This document shows positions 38,378-47,418 of a stretch of DNA of 64,000 nucleotides, piece by piece; the stretch's first letter is position 1; every line of letters starts with the position of its first letter. Location: positions 62,001 to 126,000 of the forward strand of contig JAQTNE010000006.1 in the NCBI GenBank assembly GCA_028713975.1. The letters run 5' to 3'. The notes under the pieces were generated by a model. That model did not search any database and was not told the origin of the DNA. It saw only the letters and a program-made list of their open reading frames with translations. The position numbers and the translations under genes are program-made. This stretch comes from Sulfuricella sp. (GTDB lineage Bacteria > Pseudomonadota > Gammaproteobacteria > Burkholderiales > Sulfuricellaceae).

Positions 38378-38996
38378 TTTTATTCCCAAGGAGCGGTTGA
38401 GCGCCTACCAGCGCTGGGAACTGAATTCACTGGACGAGTCGGAGCCGGAGCCGGTTGGGTTACCGCCGGAGCCGACGGTGCCGTTGCCAACGGCGGAAGA
38501 AGTCGAGAACATTCAGCGGCAGGCCCATCAGGAAGGGTATGCCGCAGGTTATCAAGAAGGCAAGGAGAGGGTCGATTCCGAGCTGGCGCGACTGATGCAG
38601 TTGGCATCGACGCTGGAAGGCGCACTGAGCCGGTTTGACGAAGATCTGATGCAGAGCCTGCTTACGTTGTCCCTGGATGTGGCCAAGCAGATGATACGGG
38701 AGGCTTTGCGGGTGCGGCCAGAGCTGGCCTTGCCGGCGGTTCGCGAGGCGGTCAACAGCCTGCCCCAAGCCAGCCAGCATCCGCACATCAAATTGCATCC
38801 GGATGACGCGGCTTTGGTGCGATCGTTGATGGCAGACGAACTAAGCCACTTCCAATGGAAATTGATTGAAGATAGCCGCATCGAGCGAGGCGGGTGCCGG
38901 GTCGAAACGGCGAATAGCGAGGTCGATGCCACTATGGGAAATCGCTGGGAAAGAGTGCTTGCCGCTTTGGGACGTGAAGGCGCCTGGCTTGAATAA
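38370..38996 (+). CDS. fliH: Flagellar assembly protein FliH
   Basis: Regulator of the export ATPase FliI. A 208-aa protein with a Pro/Glu-rich N-terminal part, the glycine-spaced helix AHQEGYAAGYQEGKERV typical of FliH, and the C-terminal FliI-binding domain. The start is TTG at 38370, supported by GGGAGAGG upstream and by overlap with the fliG stop; no ATG or GTG is available nearby. Confidence 0.92.
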   Translation: MSNFIPKERLSAYQRWELNSLDESEPEPVGLPPEPTVPLPTAEEVENIQRQAHQEGYAAGYQEGKERVDSELARLMQLASTLEGALSRFDEDLMQSLLTLSLDVAKQMIREALRVRPELALPAVREAVNSLPQASQHPHIKLHPDDAALVRSLMADELSHFQWKLIEDSRIERGGCRVETANSEVDATMGNRWERVLAALGREGAWLE

Positions 38997-39050
38997 AAGC
39001 TTTGTGCCGCCTTGTGTTGCTGTGGTCAATGATTTGCCGGCTTCTGGATC

Positions 39051-40451
39051 GTGATGCCCTCCTCTGATCGTTGGAATGGCTTTCTGCGAGAATGCGGCGA
39101 AGCGGTTGCCGCTGCCGCCCCCTGGATCGTGACTGGTCGTTTGACACGGGTTGCCGGCTTGGTGATGGAAGCGGTGGGCCTGAGGCTTGCGGTGGGCGCC
39201 AGTTGCACCGTCCATCTGCCCGACGGCCATGATGTTGACGCCGAGGTGGTTGGCTTTTCCGGCGAGAAGCTGTTTCTCATGCCATCTACCGATGTATACG
39301 GATTGGTGCCGGGTGCCAGGGTGACGCCGGCGGATACGCTGACGCAGCGCACTCCCGGGCAGGGAGGAAGGCTTCCCCGCCGACGGCGTTCCGAAGCCGG
39401 GGTGCGCCAGGTACAGGTGGGCAGCGAATTGCTGGGGCGCATTCTCGACGGTGCCGGTCGCCCGCTCGACCGGCTCGGGTTGCCACACCTGGAACACCAG
39501 GTGCCGCTCAATAGCCGTTCTTGCAATCCTCTTGGCCGTGCGCCAATCCGTGATGTTCTGGATGTCGGCGTGCGCGCCATTAATGCGTTGCTGACCGTTG
39601 GCCGCGGGCAGCGCATGGGATTGTTCGCCGGTAGCGGCGTCGGCAAGAGCATCCTGCTCGGTATGATGGCGCGTTTCACCAGCGCCGATGTGATTGTGGT
39701 CGGGCTGATCGGCGAACGCGGACGTGAAGTCAAGGAGTTCATTGAAAACATACTGGGGCCGGCAGGGCTGGCGCGCTCCGTGGTGGTCGCCGCGCCGGCT
39801 GACACCCCGCCGTTGCTGCGACTTCATGGCGCGGCCTATGCCACGGCGATCGCCGAATATTTTCGCGACCAGGGCAAACATGTGCTGCTGATCATGGATT
39901 CGCTCACGCGCTATGCCATGGCACAACGTGAAATTGCGCTGGCCATCGGCGAGCCGCCGGCAACCAAAGGTTATCCACCATCGGTGTTTGCCAAGTTGCC
40001 GCAACTGGTTGAGCGTGCCGGTAACGGCCAGGTTGGCGGAGGATCCATTACGGCGTTTTATACCGTGCTGGTGGAGGGGGATGACCAGCAGGATCCGATC
40101 GCGGACAGCGCCCGCGCCATTCTGGATGGCCACATTGTGTTGTCGCGCGGTCTCGCCGATCAAGGTCATTATCCCGCCATCGATATTGAAGCCTCGGTCA
40201 GCCGGGCGATTACCGAATTGCTTGAGCCGCAAGACCTGGTTCGGGTGCGCCGGTTCAAGCAGCTTTACTCCCGCTTTCAGCGCAGCCGGGATCTGATCAG
40301 TGTTGGTGCTTACGTGAAAGGCAGCGATTCGCTGCTGGATGAGGCGATAGCACTATACCCGCAGATGGAGGCTTTTCTGCAACAGGATATGCACCAGAGC
40401 CAGAGTTATGGCGAAAGCCGCGACTATCTGTCCGCATTGTTCAATGCGTAA
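39051..40451 (+). CDS. fliI: Flagellum-specific ATP synthase (export ATPase) FliI
   Basis: Hexameric ATPase of the flagellar type III export apparatus. Walker A is [15 protein letters not shown], the Walker B region is [18 protein letters not shown], and the export-ATPase marker [13 protein letters not shown] follows. The product is 466 aa. The start could be GTG 39051 or ATG 39054; neither has a good ribosome site, and 54 bases separate it from fliH, an unusual gap in an otherwise tight operon. Confidence 0.95.
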   Translation: MMPSSDRWNGFLRECGEAVAAAAPWIVTGRLTRVAGLVMEAVGLRLAVGASCTVHLPDGHDVDAEVVGFSGEKLFLMPSTDVYGLVPGARVTPADTLTQRTPGQGGRLPRRRRSEAGVRQVQVGSELLGRILDGAGRPLDRLGLPHLEHQVPLNSRSCNPLGRAPIRDVLDVGVRAINALLTVGRGQRMGLFAGSGVGKSILLGMMARFTSADVIVVGLIGERGREVKEFIENILGPAGLARSVVVAAPADTPPLLRLHGAAYATAIAEYFRDQGKHVLLIMDSLTRYAMAQREIALAIGEPPATKGYPPSVFAKLPQLVERAGNGQVGGGSITAFYTVLVEGDDQQDPIADSARAILDGHIVLSRGLADQGHYPAIDIEASVSRAITELLEPQDLVRVRRFKQLYSRFQRSRDLISVGAYVKGSDSLLDEAIALYPQMEAFLQQDMHQSQSYGESRDYLSALFNA

Positions 40452-40470
40452 GCGCGGAACCTGAAACGAA

Positions 40471-40932
40471 ATGCCCCGGCGATTTCCGCTTCAACCCCTT
40501 CTCGATCTTGCCCAGAATCATACCGATGCCGCAGCGCGGAATTTGCATCTGCTCAAGGTGGCATGGCAGGGGGCGGAGGAAAAGCTCCGGCAATTGACCG
40601 CTTACCGGGAAGATTATCGGGCACGCCTATTGCAAGCAACAAAAATGGGAATGCAGGTGAATTCGCTCAAGGATTTCCAATCGTTTCTCGGCAAGCTCGA
40701 AATCGCCATCCGCCAGCAGGCGGAAGAGGTGGGGCACTGCAAAAAACGTTGGGAAGACGGGCGGCACGAGTGGCAGGAAAAACAGCGTAAGCTCAAAGCT
40801 TTTGATACCCTGTCGTTGCGCCATCAGAACAGCGAACGGAAGCGCGAGGACAAGCTTGAACAGCGTGAACAGGACGAGCTTTCCGGCAAAAAATTTGAGC
40901 AGGGGGAGCCAAAGGATACTCCCCACTCCTGA
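40471..40932 (+). CDS. fliJ: Flagellar export protein FliJ
   Basis: Small coiled-coil stalk protein of the export apparatus, 153 aa, almost wholly alpha-helical and rich in Lys, Glu and Gln. The start FPLQPLLDLAQNHTDAAARN and the spacing behind fliI (19 bases) identify it; sequence alone would be weak because FliJ is poorly conserved. The sigma-54 match for fliK begins 4 bases after its stop. Confidence 0.85.
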   Translation: MPRRFPLQPLLDLAQNHTDAAARNLHLLKVAWQGAEEKLRQLTAYREDYRARLLQATKMGMQVNSLKDFQSFLGKLEIAIRQQAEEVGHCKKRWEDGRHEWQEKQRKLKAFDTLSLRHQNSERKREDKLEQREQDELSGKKFEQGEPKDTPHS

Positions 40933-40935
40933 AAG

Positions 40936-40951
40936 TGGCATGCGTTTTGCT
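40936..40951 (+). promoter_or_regulatory. Sigma-54 promoter upstream of fliK
   Basis: TGGCATGCGTTTTGCT matches the -24/-12 consensus with GG and GC 12 bases apart and good TTTTGC at -12. It is in the 57-base gap between fliJ and fliK, 39 bases before the fliK ATG, so fliK onward can be transcribed apart from fliE-J. Confidence 0.8.
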
Positions 40952-40989
40952 TTGTTAATCCTGAAAAACGAATTTTGAAAGGATGACCG

Positions 40990-42318
40990 ATGCCACAATT
41001 ACCCGTTTCTCCCGTTGTATCCCAGCCGTCTGGTGCCGGCGTCGGCCAGTCATCTGCTTCTTCTGCCTCGGGCTCGGACGGCGGAACCGGATTGGATGGC
41101 GCGCAAGGGCAAAATTTTGGTGAGGTTCTTACCAAACAGATGAAAGAGGCATCCAAGGCCACTGCCAGCGAAGGTGGTGAGACTGCCGGGAAGCCCGACG
41201 CATCGGCGGTTTTCCCTGTTGATTTCTCCATGCTGATCGCTTCGTCACCCGCACCGGTGGCCGCTATCCAGGCAGAAGGGTCTGATGCCGTGATAGCAGA
41301 TGAGACGACGGTTACACCGACCGTGATAGCAGCCGAGACGGCGATTATGCCGGTTGTGACGACGGACGAGACGGCTGTCACATTAGCCAAGGCGGCAGTT
41401 ATGCCGACCGCAGTACCGGCTGAATCCGGCCTGAATAAATCATTGGCACGTTCTTCACGAACTGTGGAGGATGGCGGCGACGAGCCGGCAGAAGAGTCAA
41501 GTGCGCCTGCGGCTCTTCCTGTCGATCTTTCAGTGCTGGCCACCCCATCGTTTGTTCCTGTGATTCCCACACGGATAGAGTCTGATGTTAAGAAGGCGCC
41601 GGTCGAGGCGACTTCGGACAAGATATTAACGCAGTACTCACGCACCGATGAAATTGGCCAGGCGGCAAAAATTGCCGGTGACGGCAAGGATTTGCCGGCG
41701 GCAATGCCTCCAGAGAAAGCGTTTTCCGCCAAGCTGGCGGCGATGGTGGATACTTCAGTTGACAAGGTAAGTACACAGCCACAATTAGCGGATTCGCCCA
41801 CTTTTGCCCAAATATCAGCGACTGGGAGTGGCGCTGTCGAGCCGCTTCGACAGATGGAGCAGCAATCGTCAACGCTATCAGTCGCGCCCAGGGTCGGTTC
41901 TGCGGAGTGGGGCGGTGCAGTTGGCGAGAAAGTTTTGTGGATGGCGAACCAGAGCCACCAGGTGGCTGAATTGCATCTCAATCCACCCAACCTCGGGCCG
42001 CTCGAGGTGCGTCTGACGATTAACAATGACCAGGCTAGCGCCATGTTTGTTTCCAGTCATGCTGCCGTGCGTGAGTCAATCGAGGCGGCATTGCCGCGCT
42101 TGCGCGAAATGCTGGCTGATAATGGCATCACGCTGGGCAATACTACGGTTGGCTCGGAATCGTTCAGTCAACAACAGCAGGCGTTCGACCAGCAGCGGCG
42201 CGATGGTGGAGAAGGGGCGCGCGTCGATAAGGGGATGGAGGGCATCCTGGCCAGAATTTCAGGAGCGGGCCGGTCGACGGGTCTGGCACATGATGGCATG
42301 GTTGACATCTTTGCTTGA
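40990..42318 (+). CDS. fliK: Flagellar hook-length control protein FliK
   Basis: Secreted molecular ruler of 442 aa that switches export from hook to filament subunits. The long N-terminal and middle part is low-complexity (Thr/Ala/Val/Ser-rich with repeated VIADETTVTPTVIAAETA-like segments), as usual for the ruler. The conserved C-terminal domain is seen in VAELHLNPPNLGPLEVRLTI and SSHAAVRESIEAALPRLREM. It has its own sigma-54 promoter match and lies in the expected place between fliJ and fliL. Confidence 0.93.
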   Translation: MPQLPVSPVVSQPSGAGVGQSSASSASGSDGGTGLDGAQGQNFGEVLTKQMKEASKATASEGGETAGKPDASAVFPVDFSMLIASSPAPVAAIQAEGSDAVIADETTVTPTVIAAETAIMPVVTTDETAVTLAKAAVMPTAVPAESGLNKSLARSSRTVEDGGDEPAEESSAPAALPVDLSVLATPSFVPVIPTRIESDVKKAPVEATSDKILTQYSRTDEIGQAAKIAGDGKDLPAAMPPEKAFSAKLAAMVDTSVDKVSTQPQLADSPTFAQISATGSGAVEPLRQMEQQSSTLSVAPRVGSAEWGGAVGEKVLWMANQSHQVAELHLNPPNLGPLEVRLTINNDQASAMFVSSHAAVRESIEAALPRLREMLADNGITLGNTTVGSESFSQQQQAFDQQRRDGGEGARVDKGMEGILARISGAGRSTGLAHDGMVDIFA

Positions 42319-42548
42319 TCATTACGCAACTGCGCAGTTAAGAATATGCCGCCTTGGATAGCAGTTTAAGCCTTGCCGGAGGCTGTTAAATCGTTTCAAT
42401 ATGCATTTTTCTTAACATTAAATAAAATTGAGTTGATATTATAAAAAACATAAATTACCATCTGAAACTAGTTGTTTTTAATATTATTTAACCGCAAACA
42501 ATAAAAAATATTGGAGTCGGCAGTTGAAGCGGCGGCAAGGGGACGGGA
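42319..42548. other. Gap between fliK and fliL
   Basis: 230 AT-rich bases without a gene. A 12-base palindrome AACTGCGCAGTT lies at 42328-42339. The rest is A/T-rich up to fliL. No sigma-54 or sigma-28 promoter with correct spacing was found, although a promoter for fliL-R would be expected here. Confidence 0.55.
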
Positions 42549-43040
42549 ATGGCTCAGGACAAGGCGAAAAAAGAAGAGGCAGAAGAGGATGCAGCGCCCA
42601 TAAAGAAAAAGGGAGGGGTGTTTCTGATCCTTGCAATCCTGCTGGTGCTGGGCGGATTGGGAGGCGGTGCGGCATGGTATTTTTCCCAGTCCGGTGCAAA
42701 GCCAGAAGAAAAAGCGAAGCCCCCCATTTTCGTGACGCTCGAAACATTCACCGTTAATTTGCAAGGGGACGGCGGCAGCGGCGGTGGTGAGCGATATCTG
42801 CAGGTCGGGATAGACTTGAAAGTGGCTGATCCAGCCGTGGTTGACTTGGTAAAGTTGCATATGCCGGAAATCCGTAATGGCATATTGTTGCTGCTTTCGA
42901 GTAAAAGTGCCGAGCAGGTAACCGGTCTTGAGGGCAAGCAGAAGCTGATTGCCGAGATTCAGGGTCAGGTCGCCAAGCCGCTTGCGGCTGCGGGTAAGGG
43001 TGTGATAGGTGTTTATTTCACATCCTTTGTCATTCAGTAA
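42549..43040 (+). CDS. fliL: Flagellar basal body-associated protein FliL
   Basis: Single-pass inner-membrane protein near the stator, 163 aa. A charged cytoplasmic N-terminus (KKEEAEEDA) is followed by the membrane segment GVFLILAILLVLGGLGGGAA and a periplasmic domain with FVTLETFTVNLQ, RYLQVGIDLKV and the C-terminal GVYFTSFVIQ. fliM follows after 38 bases. Confidence 0.93.
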   Translation: MAQDKAKKEEAEEDAAPIKKKGGVFLILAILLVLGGLGGGAAWYFSQSGAKPEEKAKPPIFVTLETFTVNLQGDGGSGGGERYLQVGIDLKVADPAVVDLVKLHMPEIRNGILLLLSSKSAEQVTGLEGKQKLIAEIQGQVAKPLAAAGKGVIGVYFTSFVIQ

Positions 43041-43078
43041 TTATGTGTTTCAACTGTAGCAATATTTAAAGGACGAGC

Positions 43079-44080
43079 GTGTCAGACGACATCCTGTCAC
43101 AAGACGAAGTTGATGCCTTACTCAAGGGTGTAACCGGTGAGGTGGATGAGACCACCGCTACGGAGGAGACGGGTGGCGCCCGTCCCTACAACCTGGCTAA
43201 GCAGGAGCGCATCGTCCGGGGTCGTATGCCGACCCTGGAGATTATTAACGAGCGTTTCGCCCGCCTGTTCCGCATCGGCTTGTTCAACTTCATGCGCCGT
43301 ACTGCGGAAATCTCCGTGAGTCCGGTGCGTGTTCTCAAGTACAGCGAATTTGTCCGTAATCTGGTGGTGCCGACCAATCTGAACATGGTGCACGTCAAGC
43401 CGCTACGCGGTACCTCGTTGTTTATTTTTGATCCGAACCTGCTGTTTCTGGTGGTGGATAACCTGTTTGGCGGCGACGGACGTTTCCACATGCGGGTGGA
43501 GGGTCGGGACTTCACCCCGACTGAACAGCGCATCATTCAGCGTTTGCTGGAGGTGGTCTTCGAAGAATACAAAAAAGCCTGGGACTCGGTTTTTAAGGTT
43601 GAATTCGAGTACATCCGCTCGGAGATGAACACTCAGTTCGCCAATATTGCCACACCCAGCGAAGTGGTCGTGGTAACCACGTTCAACATCGAGTTGGGGT
43701 CGGGTGGGGGCGATTTTCACATCTGCATGCCCTATGCTATGATCGAACCGATTCGCGATATGCTCTACAGCAGCATGCAGGGCGAGCGCATGGAGGTGGA
43801 CGAGCGCTGGGCCAAGTTGCTGACCAAGCAGATGCAGTCGGCTGAGGTGCACCTGATTGCGAACCTGGGCGAGACAGCAATTAACTTGGGACAAATTCTG
43901 AACATGAAAGCGGGAGACGTGATTTCCCTGGATATTCCTGAAGCAATCATCGCTGCAGTGGACGGTGTGCCAGTGCTGGAATGCAACTATGGCGTCCTTA
44001 ATGGCCAGTATGCGCTCAAAGTGAACAAGATTATTTCTGGCGCAGAAGACGAAATCCTCCACGGAGACAAAAATGGCTGA
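43079..44080 (+). CDS. fliM: Flagellar motor switch protein FliM
   Basis: Switch complex protein that binds CheY-P. The N-terminal CheY-binding segment is ILSQDEVDALLKGV; the middle domain has GTSLFIFDPNLLFLVVDNLF and FGGDGRF; the C-terminal FliN-like domain is complete. The product is 333 aa. The start is GTG at 43079 with AAGGA upstream. fliN overlaps its stop by 8 bases. Confidence 0.96.
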   Translation: MSDDILSQDEVDALLKGVTGEVDETTATEETGGARPYNLAKQERIVRGRMPTLEIINERFARLFRIGLFNFMRRTAEISVSPVRVLKYSEFVRNLVVPTNLNMVHVKPLRGTSLFIFDPNLLFLVVDNLFGGDGRFHMRVEGRDFTPTEQRIIQRLLEVVFEEYKKAWDSVFKVEFEYIRSEMNTQFANIATPSEVVVVTTFNIELGSGGGDFHICMPYAMIEPIRDMLYSSMQGERMEVDERWAKLLTKQMQSAEVHLIANLGETAINLGQILNMKAGDVISLDIPEAIIAAVDGVPVLECNYGVLNGQYALKVNKIISGAEDEILHGDKNG

Positions 44081-44582
44081 CGAAACACCGGATGGCGTGG
44101 ATGATTGGGCGGCGGCGATGGCCGAGCAGACTTCTGCGGACGCGCCGGACGCGAGCGCGCCGGGCGCTTCCTCTGCCGGGGATGATTGGGGTGCGGCTCT
44201 AGCCGAGCAGACATCTACCGAATCGCAAAATGCGGCGTCAATTTTTGGCGGCAGTACCCCGTCTGCCGCGAAGGCGCAGTTCGACCAGTTTTCCCCGTCT
44301 GGCGTGGCAGCCGGAGCGCCCAACAATATTGACATGATTCTGGACATTCCGGTCAACCTCACGGTTGAACTGGGGCGCACCAAGCTGGCCATCCGCAGCC
44401 TGTTGCAACTGGCGCAGGGGTCGGTGGTGGAGCTGGACGGTCTGGCAGGAGAGCCGATGGATGTGCTGGTTAACGGTTGCCTGATAGCCCAGGGCGAAGT
44501 CGTGGTGGTGAACGACAAATTTGGTATCCGCCTGACTGATATTATTTCCCCCTCCGAACGCATACGCAGACTACATAAATGA
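44073..44582 (+). CDS. fliN: Flagellar motor switch protein FliN
   Basis: Forms the bottom of the C ring. The C-terminal SpoA/FliN domain is clear: MILDIPVNLTVELGRTK, SVVELDGLAGEPMDVLVNG and IAQGEVVVVNDKFGIRLTDI. The N-terminal half is an Ala/Ser-rich linker in which an 11-residue motif occurs twice: DDWAAAMAEQT at 10-20 and DDWGAALAEQT at 37-47. The length, 169 aa, is slightly above typical. fliO overlaps the stop (ATGA). Confidence 0.95.
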   Translation: MADETPDGVDDWAAAMAEQTSADAPDASAPGASSAGDDWGAALAEQTSTESQNAASIFGGSTPSAAKAQFDQFSPSGVAAGAPNNIDMILDIPVNLTVELGRTKLAIRSLLQLAQGSVVELDGLAGEPMDVLVNGCLIAQGEVVVVNDKFGIRLTDIISPSERIRRLHK

Positions 44583-45049
44583 ACCTGATGAAAGAGGTGA
44601 CAGGGCGGCTCCCCATCGGGTTTTTTCTTCTTTTTTCTTTCCCCGTACTCGCTGCACAGCCTGCTGCGACAACTCTTGCCGTTTCCACGAGCCCTGCTAC
44701 AGGCATGTTTGGCGGGTTGCAGGTTTTATTCAGCCTGGGACTTGTGTTGGCCGTGATAGTGGGCGCGGCATGGCTATTGCGGCGATTATCCCCGGGGCAG
44801 ATGGGTGCCGGAGGCGTGGTCAGGGTGATCGGTGGTGTTGCATTGGGCCCCAAGGAGCGACTGGTACTGGTGGAGATCGGCGAAACATGGCTGGTGCTGG
44901 GGGTGGCGCCGGGGCAGGTGAATACCTTGCATACCCTGACTAAACCGGAGGGCGGCGTGCGCGCTACGGAAGCGGCATCGCCCGGTGTGGAACACGGCTT
45001 TTCTGTCTGGCTCAAAAAAGCGATGCAGGGGCGCAAAAGTGAGCAATAA
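44579..45049 (+). CDS. fliO: Flagellar biosynthesis protein FliO
   Basis: Membrane protein that helps FliP assemble. An N-terminal hydrophobic segment (signal-like, [11 protein letters not shown]) is followed by a main membrane segment [17 protein letters not shown] and a cytoplasmic domain with [29 protein letters not shown] and VAPGQV. The product is 156 aa. The start overlaps the fliN stop. Confidence 0.92.
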   Translation: MNLMKEVTGRLPIGFFLLFSFPVLAAQPAATTLAVSTSPATGMFGGLQVLFSLGLVLAVIVGAAWLLRRLSPGQMGAGGVVRVIGGVALGPKERLVLVEIGETWLVLGVAPGQVNTLHTLTKPEGGVRATEAASPGVEHGFSVWLKKAMQGRKSEQ

Positions 45050-45050
45050 A

Positions 45051-45821
45051 ATGAGGTTGTTTTTGCTTGGGTATAAGCCGCTGTTTGTTGTCGCGCTATT
45101 GTCGATTGGTGTGGTAGCCCCGCTGGCAGCCATGGCGGCCGACCCTGGCCTGACCGCTTTTACCAGTGTGCCGGCACCGGGCGGTGGACAGACCTACACT
45201 CTCAGTATTCAGGCGCTGCTGATGATGACAGCGCTGACATTCCTGCCGGCGATGTTGTTGATGATGACGTCGTTTACCCGCATCGTTATCGTGCTGTCGC
45301 TGTTGCGCCAGGCGATTGGTACGATGCAGGCGCCCCCCAACCAGATACTGGTCGGCCTTTCCCTGTTTCTGACTTTTTTCGTGATGGCGCCGGTTTTCGA
45401 TAAAATTTACGCTGATGCGTACAAGCCATACTCGGAGCAGAAAATTGATGCCACTGTGGCGCTGGAAAGAGGAACGGCTCCCCTGAAAGCTTTCATGTTG
45501 CGGCAGACGCGTCAGGATGATCTGGCTCTGTTCGTCAAGCTTTCCAACAGCGCCCCCCTGCCCGGCCCGGAAGCGGTACCGATGAAAATTCTGGTCCCGG
45601 CCTATGTGATCAGTGAACTCAAGACCGCGTTCCAGATCGGTTTCGTGGTGTTTATCCCGTTCCTGATCATCGACATGGTGGTGGCCAGCGTGCTGATGTC
45701 CATGGGTATGATGATGCTGTCGCCAGTGGTGATTTCTCTGCCATTCAAGCTGATGTTATTCGTTCTGGTTGATGGCTGGAATCTGCTGGTTGGCTCTCTG
45801 GTGCAGAGTTTTTACACATGA
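45051..45821 (+). CDS. fliP: Flagellar export gate protein FliP
   Basis: Core membrane protein of the export gate. A signal peptide ([20 protein letters not shown] ... LAAMAA) precedes four membrane segments with the strongly conserved [35 protein letters not shown] and [23 protein letters not shown] at 45051, one base behind the fliO stop, gives 256 aa. GTG at 45039 is possible. The fliQ start overlaps the stop. Confidence 0.95.
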   Translation: MRLFLLGYKPLFVVALLSIGVVAPLAAMAADPGLTAFTSVPAPGGGQTYTLSIQALLMMTALTFLPAMLLMMTSFTRIVIVLSLLRQAIGTMQAPPNQILVGLSLFLTFFVMAPVFDKIYADAYKPYSEQKIDATVALERGTAPLKAFMLRQTRQDDLALFVKLSNSAPLPGPEAVPMKILVPAYVISELKTAFQIGFVVFIPFLIIDMVVASVLMSMGMMMLSPVVISLPFKLMLFVLVDGWNLLVGSLVQSFYT

Positions 45822-46087
45822 CTCCCGAAGGTTTTATCACCATCGTTCAGCAGGCGCTGGAGATTACTTTGCTGGTGTCAGCGCCGTTGCTCCTTGCGGC
45901 GCTTGCCATCGGTTTGCTGGTGAGTGTTTTTCAGGCGGCTACCCAGATCAATGAAATGACCCTGTCGTTCATCCCCAAGCTGCTTGTGATATTCCTCGTG
46001 CTGGGCGTCGCTGGACCCTGGATGTTGACTCTGTTGATGGATTATACCCGCCGCCTGTTTCTCAGTATCCCCGGCCTGGCGAGTTAG
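45818..46087 (+). CDS. fliQ: Flagellar export gate protein FliQ
   Basis: Small two-helix membrane protein of 89 aa in the export gate. Conserved pieces are [20 protein letters not shown] and [19 protein letters not shown]. It overlaps fliP by 4 bases and is followed by fliR after 17 bases. Confidence 0.95.
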   Translation: MTPEGFITIVQQALEITLLVSAPLLLAALAIGLLVSVFQAATQINEMTLSFIPKLLVIFLVLGVAGPWMLTLLMDYTRRLFLSIPGLAS

Positions 46088-46104
46088 TTCAGGGTTGTTC
46101 TGCG

Positions 46105-46899
46105 ATGATCAGCATCACCTCCGCCCAATTGGAAATATGGCTGGGGGCCTTTATCTGGCCTTTTGCGCGCATTCTCGCCCTGGTTGGCAGCGCGCCGGTC
46201 CTCGGCAACCCGAGCCTCCCCATCCGAGTGAAAGTGGGATTGTCCTTTGTTATTACGCTGGTGCTGACGCCCGTACTCGGCACCATGCCGGTGGTGGAGC
46301 CGGGTTCCGCGATTGGGCTCCTCATCCTGGCACAACAAGTCGTGATCGGCGTGGCAATCGGATTCGCCATGACCATCGTTTTTACCGCAGTGGAATTGGC
46401 TGGTAATATCGCGGGTATGCAGATGGGTCTGGGTTTTGCCACTTTCTTTGATCCGCAAAACGCCGCACAGTCTCCTGTGGTGGCACAGTTCCTCGGCTTG
46501 TCCGCCACTCTGGTATTTCTTGCGTTGAACGGTCATTTGCTGATGATTGAAATACTGGCACAAAGCTTTAAGGTGTTGCCGGTGATGGCCCAGCCGTTTT
46601 CCGCGGTCGGCTGGCGGGTTCTGGCGGGCTGGGGCGGTGAAATGTTCCTTGCCGGAGTGCTGCTTGCCATGCCGGTCATGGCGGCCCTGCTGACCATCAA
46701 CATCGCGCTGGGCATCATGACTCGCGCTGCACCACAGCTTAATATCTTCTCGGTCGGATTCCCGATTACGCTGGCAGTCGGTTTTGCCGTACTTGCCCTC
46801 GCCCTTCCTTATTTCACCCCGGTGTTCGACCGGCTGATCCATGACGGGGGGCAGATGATGCTGCTGGTTTTGCGCCAGGCAAACCCTGTTGTCCCATAA
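46105..46899 (+). CDS. fliR: Flagellar export gate protein FliR
   Basis: Multi-spanning membrane protein of the export gate, 264 aa. Conserved elements include WPFARILALVGSAPVLG, EQ-type LAQQVVIGVAIGFAMTIVF and NIAGMQMGLGFATFFDPQN. It is the last gene of the fli cluster; flhB and flhA, which often follow, are not in this window. Confidence 0.95.
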   Translation: MISITSAQLEIWLGAFIWPFARILALVGSAPVLGNPSLPIRVKVGLSFVITLVLTPVLGTMPVVEPGSAIGLLILAQQVVIGVAIGFAMTIVFTAVELAGNIAGMQMGLGFATFFDPQNAAQSPVVAQFLGLSATLVFLALNGHLLMIEILAQSFKVLPVMAQPFSAVGWRVLAGWGGEMFLAGVLLAMPVMAALLTINIALGIMTRAAPQLNIFSVGFPITLAVGFAVLALALPYFTPVFDRLIHDGGQMMLLVLRQANPVVP

Positions 46900-47104
46900 T
46901 GGTTCCAGTCAACGTATTCGTTGCCCTCGCGTTATTTTAAATAGGTGACGTAGCCAAAGCCGGAAATTGCACGGTGCAGTAGATTTACGCGGCCAAGGAT
47001 TGACCAGATTATTTTTTTGCCGTGCCCTTCACTTTGCTGGAAAACACCCGATATAGTTATTACAGGCACTTTGAAACAAGTTGGCGTGAAACTGGAGGTG
47101 GATC

Positions 47105-47335
47105 ATGATGGTGACAATGGATATGTGTTCGGCCAAAGTGGATGATGACAGCTATTCTCCCGAGGTGATGTGCGCTGGCTGGAACCCTGAAATCGCGATG
47201 ATGCAGGGCAGGGCAGCGGAGCTCGCAACACAGTTGATCTGTCACCAGTCCAGGCATGTTGACGGCATGCTGCCGGATGTGGCCGCCGTGGATGCCGAAG
47301 CCTTTCTGGAGCGGATGTACGCGTTTCAGAGATAG
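47105..47335 (+). CDS. Small protein of unknown function upstream of nrdJ
   Basis: A 76-aa acidic protein without membrane segment. The reading frame is supported by a strong ribosome site (GGAGGTGGATC) directly before the ATG at 47105 and by its isolated position. Sequence landmarks are three early Met residues, MCAGWNPEIAMMQGRAAELA and the C-terminal FLERMYAFQR. I do not recognise the family. The 205 bases upstream hold no clear promoter. It lies 20 bases before the nrdJ leader ORF on the same strand, so a joint transcript is likely and a link with ribonucleotide reductase is possible but unproven. Confidence 0.6.
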   Translation: MMVTMDMCSAKVDDDSYSPEVMCAGWNPEIAMMQGRAAELATQLICHQSRHVDGMLPDVAAVDAEAFLERMYAFQR

Positions 47336-47355
47336 CTAGCGGCAGGAGATTTTCC

Positions 47356-47418
47356 ATGCAAACGGCGAGAATTGCGCAAGCGGTTCTCGCCTTTATTATT
47401 TCAGGAAGCTCCCGATGA
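47356..47418 (+). CDS. Putative 20-residue leader ORF of nrdJ
   Basis: ATG at 47356 has a good ribosome site (GCAGGAGA) and opens a 20-codon frame ([20 protein letters not shown]) that ends in TGA overlapping the nrdJ ATG as ATGA. The hairpin at 47364-47391 falls inside this ORF. The arrangement is that of an attenuation or translational-coupling leader. It could also be chance: no codon bias towards one amino acid is seen. Confidence 0.4.
   Translation: MQTARIAQAVLAFIISGSSR
47364..47400 (+). terminator. Attenuator-like hairpin with T-rich tail before nrdJ
   Basis: Stem GGCGAGAA / TTCTCGCC (47364-47371 and 47384-47391) with a 12-base loop, followed by TTTATTATTT. It resembles a rho-independent terminator, yet lies 15 bases before nrdJ and inside the short leader ORF, so it may regulate read-through into nrdJ. 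Confidence 0.6.

Noticed and set aside
38841..40232. 463-codon minus-strand frame opposite fliH/fliI
   Set aside because: It mirrors fliI, has no family resemblance and no ribosome site; fliI has clear ATPase motifs on the plus strand.
40824..42044. 406-codon minus-strand frame opposite fliK
   Set aside because: Low-complexity Ser/Thr/Ala sequence arising from the GC-rich repetitive fliK coding strand.
47044..47059. NrdR box (ACACCCGATATAGTTA)
   Set aside because: Only about 11 of 16 positions match and there is no second box at the usual 31-32 base spacing.
46900..47104. Cobalamin riboswitch before nrdJ
   Set aside because: Expected for a B12-dependent enzyme, but no B12-box-like or conserved core elements could be found in the leader.
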